64,000 bases of DNA from Arthrobacter gengyunqii (GCF_023022985.1 NZ_CP095461.1:3038001-3102000); one strand, 5' to 3'. Positions 25,162 to 35,558 are shown, counted from the first letter of the stretch. Numbers and translations are program-made. The notes: generated by a model from the letters alone, not told the origin.

Positions 25162-26460
25162 TTACGGGTGGACGTTCTTTAGGGGAGCCAGCGGGACCTG
25201 CTCCGAAACGGGCTGCTTCCACCAACGCTGCGGCCGGCTCTTCCAGAGCGCAACCAGCCACCAGGCCATCAGGCCCAGCCCCCAGAAAACTCCGATGCTG
25301 GACGCCATGAGCCACGCCTCGGGGATCTGGGAATCCAGGTTGGGAGCTCCCATGAGCCAGCCGATGGCCTTGGGCGACAGCAGGAAAACCACGAAAGACG
25401 AGACCAGCAGGACCAGGCCCCAGCGGCGCACCGCGCTGCCCTTTTGCATGAAGTCGGTGATGTTGCGCCAGAGCACCGGGATGAAGAGGGCCACCCACAC
25501 CCAGTGATGGGACCAGGAAACCGGTGAAATCAGCAGCATCAGGAGTGCGGCCGCGGCCAGGGCAGTGATCAGGTCGCCGCGGTTACCGGCCAGCCGGATG
25601 ATCACGGCCGCGGCGGCGACGGCCAGCAGGGACAGCAGCAGCCAGGGCAGGTCCACGGGGAAGTCCGGTCCCGTGAAGTGCAGAATGGCACCCTTAATGC
25701 CCAGGTTGTCCACGTATCCGGCACCGCCGATCCGGGAGGTGTCCGGCAGCAGTTCGGCCCAGTAGGTGCGTGATTCTCGCGGCAGGATCAGGAATCCCAG
25801 TCCGAACGTGGCCAGGAAGCCAAAGGCCATGTTGCGCAGGCCGCGCCAGTCGCCGCGCGCCAGGAAATAGAGCCCGAACACCAGCGGCGTGAGTTTCAGC
25901 CCGGCGGCCACGCCCGTCAGCAGGCCCGTGGGCCAGGTGTCCCGCTTGATCAGGAAGTCCGCCATGATCAGCCCGAACAGCAGGATGTTGATCTGCCCGA
26001 ACGCCAGTGTTTCCCGCCAGGGCCCCAGCAGGATCACCAAGCCGATGCAGGCCAGGGCCAGCGGACGCAGCCACTGATGCCTCAAAACGGCGCGCACGCC
26101 GGGCTGGCGGAAGGCGTAGCCGACGCCCAGCACAGCAGTGGCCGCGGCGATCAGCAGCGAGATGGCGGTGAAGATATTCAGCCCCAGGCTCTGTCCGAAC
26201 GGTGCAAGGACCGCAAAGAGGAGCGCGGAGAACGGCGGATAGGTGAAGAGGAGGCTGCTTCCCTCGCGGTAGCGCAGTTCCTTGGTGTAGAGCCCGCCCC
26301 CGGCGTCGAGCACGCTCTGCCCGCCGGTCAGATACACACTGAAATCCAGGCCGTGGCGCGGTGAGATCACGAACGCGGCAGTGATCATGAGGGCTGCCGC
26401 GAGAAGCGCCGCCAGGGTTACTGCCAGCCGGGCCATTCCGGATCGGGTCTTCGGGCCCAT
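25162..26460 (-). CDS. GT87-like polyprenol-phosphate-mannose-dependent mannosyltransferase
   Basis: 432 aa integral membrane protein with about ten helices, of the DUF2029/GT87 family. The early periplasmic loop contains HGLDFSVYLTGG with the conserved Asp expected for catalysis, and LLFTYPPFSALLF and PWRETLAFGQINILLFGLI match family signatures. Homologues add alpha-mannose to PIMs, lipomannan or other glycoconjugates from polyprenyl-phosphate mannose on the outer face of the membrane. The acceptor is unknown. ATG with AGGGAG upstream. Confidence 0.82.
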   Translation of the reverse strand: MGPKTRSGMARLAVTLAALLAAALMITAAFVISPRHGLDFSVYLTGGQSVLDAGGGLYTKELRYREGSSLLFTYPPFSALLFAVLAPFGQSLGLNIFTAISLLIAAATAVLGVGYAFRQPGVRAVLRHQWLRPLALACIGLVILLGPWRETLAFGQINILLFGLIMADFLIKRDTWPTGLLTGVAAGLKLTPLVFGLYFLARGDWRGLRNMAFGFLATFGLGFLILPRESRTYWAELLPDTSRIGGAGYVDNLGIKGAILHFTGPDFPVDLPWLLLSLLAVAAAAVIIRLAGNRGDLITALAAAALLMLLISPVSWSHHWVWVALFIPVLWRNITDFMQKGSAVRRWGLVLLVSSFVVFLLSPKAIGWLMGAPNLDSQIPEAWLMASSIGVFWGLGLMAWWLVALWKSRPQRWWKQPVSEQVPLAPLKNVHP

Positions 26461-26588
26461 TGATTCTCCCTGCGCTGCGCCAACTAAGGTATTACCGCTC
26501 GCAAGTCTACCGGGGGCCGGTGAATCCGTGGACTGTCCGGGCTGCAGGATAGGCTGGGCGCAGTCAATCCACCTTTGGAAGGTTGCTC

Positions 26589-27770
26589 ATGTCCGCACCG
26601 CTTTTGGCCATCGTTAATGCCCGCGTCGTCCCCGTCACTGCGCCGCCGTTTGACGGCACCGTGGTGCTGGCGGACGGGAAGATTCGCGAGCTCGGCGCCG
26701 ACGTCACGGTTCCGGAAGGTGCGCAGGTGATCGATGCCGGCGGCCAGTGGCTGCTGCCCGGCCTGGTCGACGCGCACACGCACCTTGGCGTGCATGAAGA
26801 GGGCGAGGGCTGGGCGGGCAACGACACCAACGAGATGACGGATCCCGTCATGGCCGGGGTCCGCGCCATCGACGGCGTCAACCCGCACGATCTGGGCTTT
26901 GATGATGCACTGACCGGCGGGGTCACCGCAGTGAACATCAACCCCGGCTCGGGCAACCCCATCGGAGGCCTGGCCGTGGCCCTGCACACGCACGGGCGGT
27001 ACGTGGAGGAAATGGTCCTCCGCTCCCCCAGCGGGCTGAAGTCGGCCCTCGGTGAGAATCCCAAACGCGTCTACAGCGACAAGAAGCAGACTCCGTCCAC
27101 CCGGCTGGGCACGGCGCTGGTAATCCGCAAGGCGTTCATGGATGCGCAGAACCACATGGGAAAGAACGACGACGACGACCGCGACCCCCAGCTCGAGGCC
27201 CTCGCCATGGTGCTGCGCCGGGAAATCCCGTGGCGCCAGCACGCCCACCGCGCCGACGACATCGGCACGGCCCTGCGGCTGGCCGACGAATTCGGCTACG
27301 ACCTGGTCCTGGACCACGGCACCGAGGCCCACCTGCTGGCGGACGTACTGGCCGAACGCGGGGTTCCGGTGCTGATCGGCCCTCTGTTCACCACCCGGTC
27401 CAAGGTGGAGCTGCGCCAGCGGAGCATGGAAAACCCGGGCAAGCTGGCCGCTGCCGGCGTGGAGATCTCCATCATCACCGACCATCCCGTGGTGCCGATC
27501 AACTTCCTGATCTATCAGGCTGCGCTGGCGGTAAAGGAAGGGCTGGATCCCGAGACGGCGCTGCGTGCCGTCACCATCAACCCCGCCAAGGTGCTGGGCC
27601 TGGCGGACCGCATCGGTTCCCTGGAGCCCGGCAAGGACGCGGACGTTGTGCTGTGGAGCGGAAATCCGCTGGACGTCATGCAGCGGGCGCTGACCGTATG
27701 GATCGGCGGCCGGGAGGTCTACCGCTATGACACCGAGACCCGGACGCCAGTGGTGGCCGGACGCCAGTGA
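26589..27770 (+). CDS. Amidohydrolase family metalloenzyme
   Basis: 393 aa. Imidazolonepropionase/prolidase-like amidohydrolase: the metal-binding VDAHTHLGVHEEG near residue 60, VNINPGSGNPIGG, LDHGTEAHL and SIITDHPVVP (conserved His and Asp), then AVTINPAKVLGLADRIGSLEPGKDADVVLWSGNP. Substrate unknown. GGAAGG lies 7-12 nt before the ATG. The GTG of the next membrane gene overlaps this stop (GTGA), so the two are coupled. Confidence 0.88.
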   Translation: MSAPLLAIVNARVVPVTAPPFDGTVVLADGKIRELGADVTVPEGAQVIDAGGQWLLPGLVDAHTHLGVHEEGEGWAGNDTNEMTDPVMAGVRAIDGVNPHDLGFDDALTGGVTAVNINPGSGNPIGGLAVALHTHGRYVEEMVLRSPSGLKSALGENPKRVYSDKKQTPSTRLGTALVIRKAFMDAQNHMGKNDDDDRDPQLEALAMVLRREIPWRQHAHRADDIGTALRLADEFGYDLVLDHGTEAHLLADVLAERGVPVLIGPLFTTRSKVELRQRSMENPGKLAAAGVEISIITDHPVVPINFLIYQAALAVKEGLDPETALRAVTINPAKVLGLADRIGSLEPGKDADVVLWSGNPLDVMQRALTVWIGGREVYRYDTETRTPVVAGRQ

Positions 27771-28210
27771 CCAGACCCGCATCCCGCAGGCCCGCACCGA
27801 ACAGTCCCCGAGCTCCCCTGCCCGGGATTATCCGCGCCGCATTCGCAGCCTGGCTGGCGGCGGCCATCTTGGTGGCCGTGGCCGGGATTTCCTTCATCAC
27901 GTCAGCGCAGACCCAGCAGCGCGACGGCGCCGCGCTCACCAGCCTGGGGGCTGTGACCCTCGCGGTGGCGTTTATCATCGCGTTTTACGCGCTGCGGCTG
28001 CGGACCGGAAAACGCAGCGCCCGCGAGACGCTCACCACGGTCGGCATGATCGCGGGGATCCCGTTGCTCTTCCGCGGCCCCGCCCTGATCGCCGTCGGCG
28101 CCGTCCTGCTGGTGTGTGTGCTGCTGCTGTGGCTGCCGCAAAGCAGCCGCTTCTTCCAGGAACGTGACCCCAAGGCCCGCCGGGGACTTTTTGGCCGCCG
28201 GCGGCCTTAG
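27767..28210 (+). CDS. Membrane protein of unknown function, 147 aa
   Basis: Basic, Pro-rich N-terminus followed by four predicted membrane helices (FAAWLAAAILVAVAGISFI, LGAVTLAVAFIIAFYALRL, TVGMIAGIPLLFRGP, GAVLLVCVLLLWLP) and a basic tail (KARRGLFGRRRP). Coupled to the amidohydrolase gene by a 4-bp overlap. No domain recognised. Confidence 0.65.
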   Translation: MTRPASRRPAPNSPRAPLPGIIRAAFAAWLAAAILVAVAGISFITSAQTQQRDGAALTSLGAVTLAVAFIIAFYALRLRTGKRSARETLTTVGMIAGIPLLFRGPALIAVGAVLLVCVLLLWLPQSSRFFQERDPKARRGLFGRRRP

Positions 28211-28226
28211 GAACGGACCGGGCTTC

Positions 28227-29375
28227 CTACAACTGGCTCAGAGCCTGATCCAGATCGGCAATCAGGTCTTCCAAGTCCTCGATGCCCACGGAGAGCCGCA
28301 GCAGATTCTCCGGAACCGCCAGCTCGGTGCCCTTCACCGAGGCGTGCGTCATCTCGGACGGGTAGTTCATCAGTGACTCCACGCCGCCCAGGGACTCGGC
28401 CAGGGTGAACACGCGGGTGGACTCGGCCACCTTCCGGGCCGCTGCCTCGCCGCCCTTGAAGGACACCGAGACCATCCCGCCAAAGTCCTTCATCTGGGCC
28501 TTGGCGAGATCATGTCCGGGGTGGTCTGCCAATCCCGGATAGAGCACGTTCTCCACTGCCGGCTGGTCCTGCAGCCACTTGGCCACGGCCATGGCGTTGG
28601 AGGAGTGCCGGTCCATCCGCACGCCCAGGGTCTTCAGCCCGCGGGTGGTCAGCCAGGCTTCCATCGGTGCTGACACCGCGCCGACAGCGAACTGGATGAA
28701 GCCGATCTTCTCGGCGGCGTCGTCGTCGTTCAGGATGACCGCGCCGCCCACCGCGTCGGAATGCCCGCCAATGTACTTGGTGGTGGAGTGCACCACGATG
28801 TCAGCACCCAGCGCCAGCGGCTGCTGCAGATACGGGGAGGCGAAGGTGTTGTCGACGACCAGCCAGGCCCCGGCGTCGTGCGCTGCCTGCGCGACGGCGG
28901 CAATGTCGGAAATCTTCATCATGGGGTTCGAGGGCGTCTCCAGCCACACCATCTTGGTGTTGCCGGCCGCGATGGCGGTGGTGAGGGCGCCGATGTCGGA
29001 CATGTCCACCGCGGCGTTGGTGATGCCCCAGGCGGAAAGAACCTTGTTGATCAGCCGGTAGGTTCCGCCGTACGCGTCGTTGCCCAGCACAATGTGGTCC
29101 CCGGGTGCCAGCAGTGCCCGGATGAGAGCATCTTCAGCGGCCAGGCCGGAGCTGAAGGAGTACGCATGGGCGCCGCCTTCCAGTGCGGCCAACTGGTCCT
29201 GCAGCGCGTCGCGGGTGGGGTTGGTGCCGCGGCCGTACTCATAGCCGTTGCGCAGTCCGCCAATGCCGTCCTGGGCGTAGGTGGTGCTCTGGTACAGCGG
29301 CGGAATGACCGCTCCGGTGGTCGGGTCGGGGGTTTGGCCCGCGTGGATGGCGCGGGTGTTAAAGCCTTCGCTCAT
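28227..29375 (-). CDS. metB: Cystathionine gamma-synthase
   Basis: 382 aa PLP enzyme joining cysteine to an O-acylhomoserine. Motifs: FNTRAIHAGQTPDPTTGAVI, SSGLAAEDALIRALL, VVDNTFASPYLQQPLALGADIVVHSTTKYIGGHSD with the PLP Lys after STT, and SLGGVESLMNYPSEMTHAS. Cystathionine gamma-lyase or O-acetylhomoserine sulfhydrylase would look similar; the neighbouring cystathionine beta-synthase could favour a reverse transsulfuration lyase role, so MetB versus CGL is not settled. ATG with GAGGAG upstream. Confidence 0.85.
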   Translation of the reverse strand: MSEGFNTRAIHAGQTPDPTTGAVIPPLYQSTTYAQDGIGGLRNGYEYGRGTNPTRDALQDQLAALEGGAHAYSFSSGLAAEDALIRALLAPGDHIVLGNDAYGGTYRLINKVLSAWGITNAAVDMSDIGALTTAIAAGNTKMVWLETPSNPMMKISDIAAVAQAAHDAGAWLVVDNTFASPYLQQPLALGADIVVHSTTKYIGGHSDAVGGAVILNDDDAAEKIGFIQFAVGAVSAPMEAWLTTRGLKTLGVRMDRHSSNAMAVAKWLQDQPAVENVLYPGLADHPGHDLAKAQMKDFGGMVSVSFKGGEAAARKVAESTRVFTLAESLGGVESLMNYPSEMTHASVKGTELAVPENLLRLSVGIEDLEDLIADLDQALSQL

Positions 29376-29407
29376 GGTGTGCTCCTCTGCTTCAGGATGG
29401 ATTGCGG

Positions 29408-30787
29408 TTAGACGCTCATGTAGGACAGCAGGTCATGCCGCGTGAGTATTCCCACCGGCGCACCCTCGGAGGTCACCATGACGGCGTCGTTCTCCTGCAG
29501 CTTTTCCTTGGCGGCAGCCACGGAATCTCCCGCGCCGACCATCCCCAGCCGCGGTCCCATGTGTTCGCTGATGCTGTCGGTGGGCTTGGCCTCGCCACGG
29601 AACAGCTTCTCTGTCAGCGAGCGCTCGTCGACGGCGCCGAGGACCTCGCCGATCCGCACCGGAGGTTCCTGCGACAGGACCGGGATACTGGAAACGCCGT
29701 ATTCATTCAGGATGTTGATGACGTCCCGGACCGACTCATTCGGGTGGGTGTGCACCAGATCCGGCAGCGACCCGTCCTTGGTTGCGAGAACGTCGCTGAC
29801 GGCGGCTTCCTGCTCGGTTCCATGCAGGAAGCCGTAGGAGCGCATCCACTCATCGTTGAAGATCTTGCCCATGTAGCCGCGGCCACTGTCCGGCAGCACC
29901 ACCACAACGACGTCGTCCGGGCCCAGATCGCGGGCCGCGCGCAGTGCCGCCACCACGGCCATTCCGGAGGAGCCACCCACCAGCAGGCCTTCCTCACGGG
30001 CCAGCCGGCGGGTCATGGCGAAGGACTCGGCGTCATTTACGGCAATCACTTCGTCCGGAACGGACGGGTCATAGTTGCCCGGCCACATGTCCTCGCCCAC
30101 GCCCTCCACGAAATAGGGACGACCGGTGCCGCCGGAGTACACCGAGCCCTCGGGATCGGCGGCAATAATGCGCACCGGGCCTGTTGGACGGTCCGCGGAG
30201 ATTTCCTTGAGGTAGCGGCCGGTGCCCGTGATGGTGCCGCCGGTGCCCGCGCCGGCCACGAAATGGGTCACCGTGCCGTCAGTATCCGTCCAAATCTCCG
30301 GTCCCGTCGACTCATAGTGGCTGACCGGGGCGGAGGGGTTGGAGAACTGGTCCGGCTTGTAGGCGCCCGGGATCTCGCGGACCAGGCGGTCGGAGACACC
30401 GTAGTAGGAATCGGGGCTGTCGGGGGCGACGGCGGTGGGCGTCACCACCACTTCGGCGCCGTAGGCACGCAGCACGTCGCGTTTCTCCACCCCCACCTTG
30501 TCCGGAGTGACGAAGATGCAGCGATATCCCTTTTGCTGTGCCACCAGGGCCAGGCCGACGCCGGTGTTTCCGCTGGTGGGTTCGATGATGGTGCCGCCGG
30601 GCTTCAGCTTGCCCTCCCGTTCAGCGGTCTCGATCATCCGCACCGCGATGCGGTCCTTGATGGAGCCGCCCGGGTTCAGATATTCCAGCTTCACGAGCAC
30701 CGTGGCTGCGATGCCATCGGTAACGTGGTGCAGCTTCACCAGCGGGGTCTTGCCGATCAGGTCCAGGACAGTATCTGCAAACTTCAT
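29408..30787 (-). CDS. cbs: Cystathionine beta-synthase
   Basis: 459 aa. N-terminal PALP-fold catalytic domain with PLP Lys44 in GGSIKDRIAVRM, EPTSGNTGVGLALVAQQKGY and GAGTGGTITGTGRYLKE, followed by two CBS domains (about 330-455, ending VGILTRHDLLSYM). It condenses homocysteine and serine (or related substrates) to cystathionine. Upstream of metB on the same strand, 32 bp apart. The ATG at 30787 has TAACGT 7 nt upstream and no ribosome site, fitting a leaderless start; GTG at 30796 is the alternative. Confidence 0.92.
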   Translation of the reverse strand: MKFADTVLDLIGKTPLVKLHHVTDGIAATVLVKLEYLNPGGSIKDRIAVRMIETAEREGKLKPGGTIIEPTSGNTGVGLALVAQQKGYRCIFVTPDKVGVEKRDVLRAYGAEVVVTPTAVAPDSPDSYYGVSDRLVREIPGAYKPDQFSNPSAPVSHYESTGPEIWTDTDGTVTHFVAGAGTGGTITGTGRYLKEISADRPTGPVRIIAADPEGSVYSGGTGRPYFVEGVGEDMWPGNYDPSVPDEVIAVNDAESFAMTRRLAREEGLLVGGSSGMAVVAALRAARDLGPDDVVVVVLPDSGRGYMGKIFNDEWMRSYGFLHGTEQEAAVSDVLATKDGSLPDLVHTHPNESVRDVINILNEYGVSSIPVLSQEPPVRIGEVLGAVDERSLTEKLFRGEAKPTDSISEHMGPRLGMVGAGDSVAAAKEKLQENDAVMVTSEGAPVGILTRHDLLSYMSV

Positions 30788-30912
30788 GTGGAACACGTTA
30801 CTTGTTCGATTCCACGGGTCCAGCCTTCCCCGGAACCCGGCGTAGCAAATGCCACACCGCCCGGTCCCCTTTCCACGGCGCGGCCGTCACAGGTGCGTGC
30901 AACGATGGAGTT

Positions 30913-31920
30913 ATGTCCCTCTCCGTGCCGGTCTCACTCGCGTCGGGAACCGGAGCTGCCTCCGGCGCCGCTCCCGGAGCCGGGGCGGTTTCCGTCCTCT
31001 GGGAGTCGGACCGTCCGTATCGTCTGGACCTGTCGCTGGGAGTCCTCGCCCATGGCAGGAAGGATCCGTCCGTGCGGATCGGCCCCGGTGTTGCCTGGCT
31101 GGCGTTTTCGACGCCGGAGGGCAACGCCACCCTTGCCCTGACCGAGCAGCCCGCCCCGGCCCCGGGTGCCCGTGTGCTGGCCCGGGCCTGGGGCCCCGGA
31201 GCGGAGTTCGCGCTGGCGGGCGTTCCGGCGCTGCTCGGGGACTCCGATGACTGGAGCGCCTTCGACCAGCCCGCTTTCACCGCCACCCTCCCCGCCGCAC
31301 TGGCGGAAACCCGGCGGCGGAACCCCGGGCTGCGGCTGCCCAGCACGGGCCGGATGCTGGACAGCATTGTTCCCGTCATCCTGGAGCAGAAGGTCACGGC
31401 CATGGAGGCCTACTACGCGTGGCGGTACCTGGTGACCAAATACGGGGCCGACGCTCCCGGACCGGCGCCGGCCGGTTTGAAAGTTCCGCCAAGCGCCGAA
31501 GCCTGGCGCCGGGTTCCCAGCTGGGAGTGGCACCGTGCCCGGGTGGATTTCCACCGGTCGGGCACCATCCTCCGGGCCTGCGGGGCGGCCTCGGCGTTGG
31601 AACGGCTGTCCGAGGTTCCGCTCGGCACGGATTTGACGGCGCGGCTGTGCTCGATTCCCGGCATCGGCCCGTGGAGCGCCGCCGAGATTACCCAACGCAC
31701 GCACGGTGCCCCGGACTCCGTCTCCGTGGGCGATTACCATCTGTCGGCCTTCGTGGGTGAGGCGCTGACCGGGCGCCGGACGGACGACGCCGGGATGCTG
31801 GCGCTGCTGGAGCCCTGGCGGGGCCATCGGCAGCGGGTGGTGCGGCTGCTGGTGCTGAGCGGTTTCCGCAAGCAGGCCTTCGGGCCCCGGCTGGCACCGG
31901 AGGACCACCGCGGCCGCTAG
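30913..31920 (+). CDS. AlkA-type DNA-3-methyladenine glycosylase (HhH-GPD)
   Basis: 335 aa. The HhH-GPD core is complete: VILEQKVTAMEAYYAWRYL, the helix-hairpin-helix LCSIPGIGPWSAAEIT, and the catalytic Asp274 in SVSVGDYHL. It excises alkylated purines from DNA. The N-terminal 110 residues resemble the AlkA N-terminal lobe only loosely. ATG at 30913 with GGAG upstream; the frame from 30802 is longer but lacks family sequence. Its stop overlaps the convergent acyl-CoA ligase stop (CTAG). Confidence 0.87.
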   Translation: MSLSVPVSLASGTGAASGAAPGAGAVSVLWESDRPYRLDLSLGVLAHGRKDPSVRIGPGVAWLAFSTPEGNATLALTEQPAPAPGARVLARAWGPGAEFALAGVPALLGDSDDWSAFDQPAFTATLPAALAETRRRNPGLRLPSTGRMLDSIVPVILEQKVTAMEAYYAWRYLVTKYGADAPGPAPAGLKVPPSAEAWRRVPSWEWHRARVDFHRSGTILRACGAASALERLSEVPLGTDLTARLCSIPGIGPWSAAEITQRTHGAPDSVSVGDYHLSAFVGEALTGRRTDDAGMLALLEPWRGHRQRVVRLLVLSGFRKQAFGPRLAPEDHRGR

Positions 31921-33611
31921 GGCGCGGAAGGCACGGAGGGTTCCTCGGGGAGCTGCGGAACTTTCGAGACCGAGCCCAAATGCTCCATCACTTCTTCGCG
32001 CATCTGCACTTTCCGGATCTTTCCCGACACCGTCATGGGAAAGCTGCCCCGTACCTGCACAAAACGGGGAATCTTGTAATGGGCCAGCCTGCCCCGGCAA
32101 AACTCGGCGATGGACGCGGCATCCGGCTCCGGTGCACCGGGAACCGCGATGATGCAGGCCATCAGTTCCTCACCGTAGCGCTCGTCGGGAATACCGATGA
32201 CCTGGACATCGGAGATGGACGGATGGGAATAGAGGAACTCTTCGATCTCGCGCGGATAGATGTTCTCTCCCCCGCGGATGACCATGTCCTTGATCCGGCC
32301 CTCGATGCTGACGTAGCCCTCCTCATCCATCCGGGCCAGGTCCCCGGTATGCATCCACCCCTCGGCGTCGATCGCCTCCGCGGTCTTGTCCGGTTCATCC
32401 CAGTACCCCGCCATCACGCTGTAGCCGCGGGTACACAGCTCACCGATTTCCCCGAACGGCACCGGCTGCCCGGTGCCCGGATCCACCACCTGGTTCTCCA
32501 GATGCGGCATGGTCCGTCCCACGGTCCGGGTCCGGCGTTCCAGCGAATCGCCGCGGCGGGTCATGGTGGACACCGGGGAGGTTTCCGTCATTCCGTAGCA
32601 AATGGCCACCTCTGACATGTTCATGTCCCGGATAACGCGCTTCATAATTTCCTCGGGGCAGGGAGACCCGGCCATGACGCCGGTGCGCAGCGTGGAGAGG
32701 TCATAGCGGTTGAAGTCCTCCAGCCCCAGTTCGGCAATGAACATGGTGGGAACCCCGTAGAGGGAAGTGGCCTGCCGGCTCTGGACGGCTTCGAGCGCCG
32801 CGGCGGCATCGAAGGTCCGGGAGGGAATGATGGTGGCGGCCCCGTGGGACAAAGCCGCCAGATTTCCAATGACCATCCCGAAGCAGTGGTAGAACGGCAC
32901 CGGAAGCACCACGCGGTCCTTGTCGGTGTAGCCGAGGAGCTCACCGATAAAGTATCCGTTGTTCAGGATGTTGGAGTGCGTCAGCGTGGCCCCCTTGGGA
33001 AATCCCGTGGTTCCGGAGGTGTACTGAATGTTGATGGGATCCCCGGGCCGAAGGCTGGCCATCCGCTCGGCCACTGCCCCGGCTCCGGCCGGTGCCCCGG
33101 AAGCTGCAGCCGCCCGGCGGCCGTCCGCCGAGAGCGCGGCGAACCCGTTGCTGTCCTCCCCTGCCAGGAAAACGAGGTCAAGGGAACCGGCCTGCTGCTG
33201 CGCCTCGCGCGCCATGACCTCATAATCGTTGCGGGGATCCCCGGGCGCCGTGAACAACATCCGCATGCCGCTCTGCTTCACGACAAAATCCAGTTCGCTC
33301 TGCCGGTATGCCGGGTTCACGGTGACCAGGACGGCTCCTGCCTTCGCCGTCGCATATTGGACGAGGGTCCACTCGGCGCAGTTCGGGGACCAGATTCCCA
33401 CCCGGTCCCCCGCCCGGATGCCCCGTTCCAGAAGCCCCGCAGCGAGATCATCGACGTCGCGGTTGAACTCCGCGTACGTCCAGGACCGCCCGGTGGGAAC
33501 ATCAATCAGCGCTGCGGCATCCGGAAAGCGGAGGACGTTCCGCTCCAGATTGACCCCGATGGTTTCATCCAGGAGCGGGGTGGGAGAGGGCGAAGAGGCG
33601 TAAGAGGGCAA
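31917..33611 (-). CDS. AMP-dependent acyl-CoA synthetase/ligase (FadD-like)
   Basis: 564 aa. ANL-superfamily enzyme with the P-loop-like [50 protein letters not shown] and the C-terminal [25 protein letters not shown] with the catalytic Lys. It activates a carboxylic acid to its acyl-CoA; chain length cannot be read. TTG at 33611 was chosen because GAAGGAG lies 8 nt upstream; an in-frame start at 33638 would place this site inside the gene. Confidence 0.9.
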   Translation of the reverse strand: MPSYASSPSPTPLLDETIGVNLERNVLRFPDAAALIDVPTGRSWTYAEFNRDVDDLAAGLLERGIRAGDRVGIWSPNCAEWTLVQYATAKAGAVLVTVNPAYRQSELDFVVKQSGMRMLFTAPGDPRNDYEVMAREAQQQAGSLDLVFLAGEDSNGFAALSADGRRAAAASGAPAGAGAVAERMASLRPGDPINIQYTSGTTGFPKGATLTHSNILNNGYFIGELLGYTDKDRVVLPVPFYHCFGMVIGNLAALSHGAATIIPSRTFDAAAALEAVQSRQATSLYGVPTMFIAELGLEDFNRYDLSTLRTGVMAGSPCPEEIMKRVIRDMNMSEVAICYGMTETSPVSTMTRRGDSLERRTRTVGRTMPHLENQVVDPGTGQPVPFGEIGELCTRGYSVMAGYWDEPDKTAEAIDAEGWMHTGDLARMDEEGYVSIEGRIKDMVIRGGENIYPREIEEFLYSHPSISDVQVIGIPDERYGEELMACIIAVPGAPEPDAASIAEFCRGRLAHYKIPRFVQVRGSFPMTVSGKIRKVQMREEVMEHLGSVSKVPQLPEEPSVPSAP

Positions 33612-33716
33612 AGCACAGACTCCTTCGGCTGCGGGCAACGGTTGCCCCGAACGCTACCAAGACTTGCGCCGCCTGCGAAGGGTCAACCCGCCGTGCCTCC
33701 GGTTCGTGCCGGACCA

Positions 33717-35330
33717 TCAATAGGGGGTGATGGCCAGCCGGTAGATGGATGACGGTTCAGCCCCGAAGCGCTTCAGCACTGCCACCACGGCCTCCTCATG
33801 CTCGCTGTCAACGGCAACCTGTGCACGCAGCCGATCCTCGAAATCCATTTTCCGTGTGTCGCCGCGGAAGTTCTGCGTTCGGGTCCTGCCGGAGTACACC
33901 GCGGAGTCGGACAGTTCCAATGATCTGGCACCGGCGAGCAGCAGCGCGTCGCGCAGGCCGTCGATGCGGTCGGTGTTCACCACCGCGCTGATCAAATGGT
34001 CTGGTACGCTCACGCGGCCCTCGCTCCCGGCGCCGGCAGGGCTGCCTGCTTCGGAACCGGGTTCTGAACCGCGCCCGCTGGTGGTCGGCCGCGACGTGAT
34101 CCCGCTGAGTGCGTAGGCTGCGGCGCCTTGCTGGACCTCGTCCAGGTCATCCTGTTCCGGGCCGGGTTCGCGCAGTCCCATGGTCCGGCTGATGATCGCG
34201 GCGATCACCCAGCTCAGGATGAAGGAGAACAGGACCACGCAGACAATGGCAACCACCTGGTGCCAGAGCAGCAGTCCCCCGCCGCCGTTGAAGAGTCCGT
34301 CGTCGCTCGTTGCGTTCACCGAGCTGTCAGCGAAGAATCCCAACAGGAAAGATCCCAGGACACCGCCGATGAAGTGGACGGCGATGACGTCCAGGGCGTC
34401 GTCGTAGCGCAGCACGTGCTTGAGCCCCACCGCAAAACAGCAGACACAGCCCGCAATCAGACCGATCAGCAGCGCTCCCCCGGTGCTGACAAAACCGGCG
34501 CACGGGGTGATGGTGGCCAGCCCGGCGACGGCCCCGGAGACTGCCCCGACAAGCGTGGAGTGGCCGCTGGTCAGCCGTTCCACAAGCAGCCAGGTCAGCA
34601 TGGCCGCACCGCCGGCCACGTGCGTGTTGATCAGTGCCTGGGCTGCGATGTCGTTGGCCTGGAGACCGTCACCGGCGTTGAACCCGAACCAGCCGAACCA
34701 CAGGATGCCGCCGCCCACGAGCATGAGCGGCAGGTTGTTGGGCGAAGTTTTGAGGTTCGGCCAGCCACGGCGTCGGCCCACCACCAGCAGCACGGCGACG
34801 GCGGCGGCCCCAGCCGAAGCATGCACCACCATCCCCCCGGCCCAGTCCTGAGCACCCAGCTGTACCAGCCATCCCGAGGGATGCCAGAGCCAGCGGGCCA
34901 CCTGGGGATAAACGAGAATGGACCACGCCGCCAGGAAGACAGTCCACCCGGCGAACTTCAGCCGTCCCGCCGTCGCCCCGGTCAGCAGCGCCGGGGTAAT
35001 GATGGCAAACATCATTTGGTAGGCCACAAAGGCGAGCGCGGGGATGGTTACTCCCGCGGCCACGGTGTGGAACTGGGGGGTGTCCACGTCGATGAGGGCA
35101 AACGCGTCGAACTCCCCCACCAGAGAGTTTCCGTTGTTGCTGAACGCCAGGGTGTAGCCCACCAGCACCCAAGTGACGGTGATGATGCCCAGCGGAATGA
35201 TGTTCTGCATCATCATGGTCAGGACGTTGCGGACCGGGACCATGCCTCCGTAGAACAGTGCCAGCCCGGGAACCATGAAAAGCACCAGTCCTGCGCAGAT
35301 GAGCACCCAGGCGGTATCCGCGCCGTTCAC
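33717..35330 (-). CDS. amt: Ammonium transporter with C-terminal P-II-like domain
   Basis: 537 aa fusion. Residues 1 to about 400 are a complete 11-helix Amt channel (VPGLALFYGGMV, GGMVVHASAGAAA with the first pore His, VIAVHFIGGVLGS with the second). After a Pro/Ser/Gly-rich linker, residues about 445-537 resemble a P-II protein: LISAVVNTDRIDGLRDAL, then GRTRTQNFRGDTRKMDFEDR, which corresponds to the P-II T-loop and YRG-x-DF motif but shortened. Most Amt proteins are controlled by a separate GlnK. GTG start with AGGA 9 nt upstream. No glnK follows. Confidence 0.85.
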   Translation of the reverse strand: MNGADTAWVLICAGLVLFMVPGLALFYGGMVPVRNVLTMMMQNIIPLGIITVTWVLVGYTLAFSNNGNSLVGEFDAFALIDVDTPQFHTVAAGVTIPALAFVAYQMMFAIITPALLTGATAGRLKFAGWTVFLAAWSILVYPQVARWLWHPSGWLVQLGAQDWAGGMVVHASAGAAAVAVLLVVGRRRGWPNLKTSPNNLPLMLVGGGILWFGWFGFNAGDGLQANDIAAQALINTHVAGGAAMLTWLLVERLTSGHSTLVGAVSGAVAGLATITPCAGFVSTGGALLIGLIAGCVCCFAVGLKHVLRYDDALDVIAVHFIGGVLGSFLLGFFADSSVNATSDDGLFNGGGGLLLWHQVVAIVCVVLFSFILSWVIAAIISRTMGLREPGPEQDDLDEVQQGAAAYALSGITSRPTTSGRGSEPGSEAGSPAGAGSEGRVSVPDHLISAVVNTDRIDGLRDALLLAGARSLELSDSAVYSGRTRTQNFRGDTRKMDFEDRLRAQVAVDSEHEEAVVAVLKRFGAEPSSIYRLAITPY

Positions 35331-35558
35331 GGCCGGCCGTCCTGGAGGAAGATTCCGGGGACCCGTTTTTCCCGAAATATGGGTCGACGCTGGAGGGTGA
35401 ATCGAGCAGCAAGCTTGTAAGTGGACATGACATCCCCGTTTCCGGCTCTGCGGCAGGTGAATGATGCGTCCCGGCGCCGCGGACACAGCGGGCCACCGGA
35501 GCTACGAGCTTACTTCCGCAGCTAAACCGAGAAGAAGACAACAGGCCTTCACACGCGT

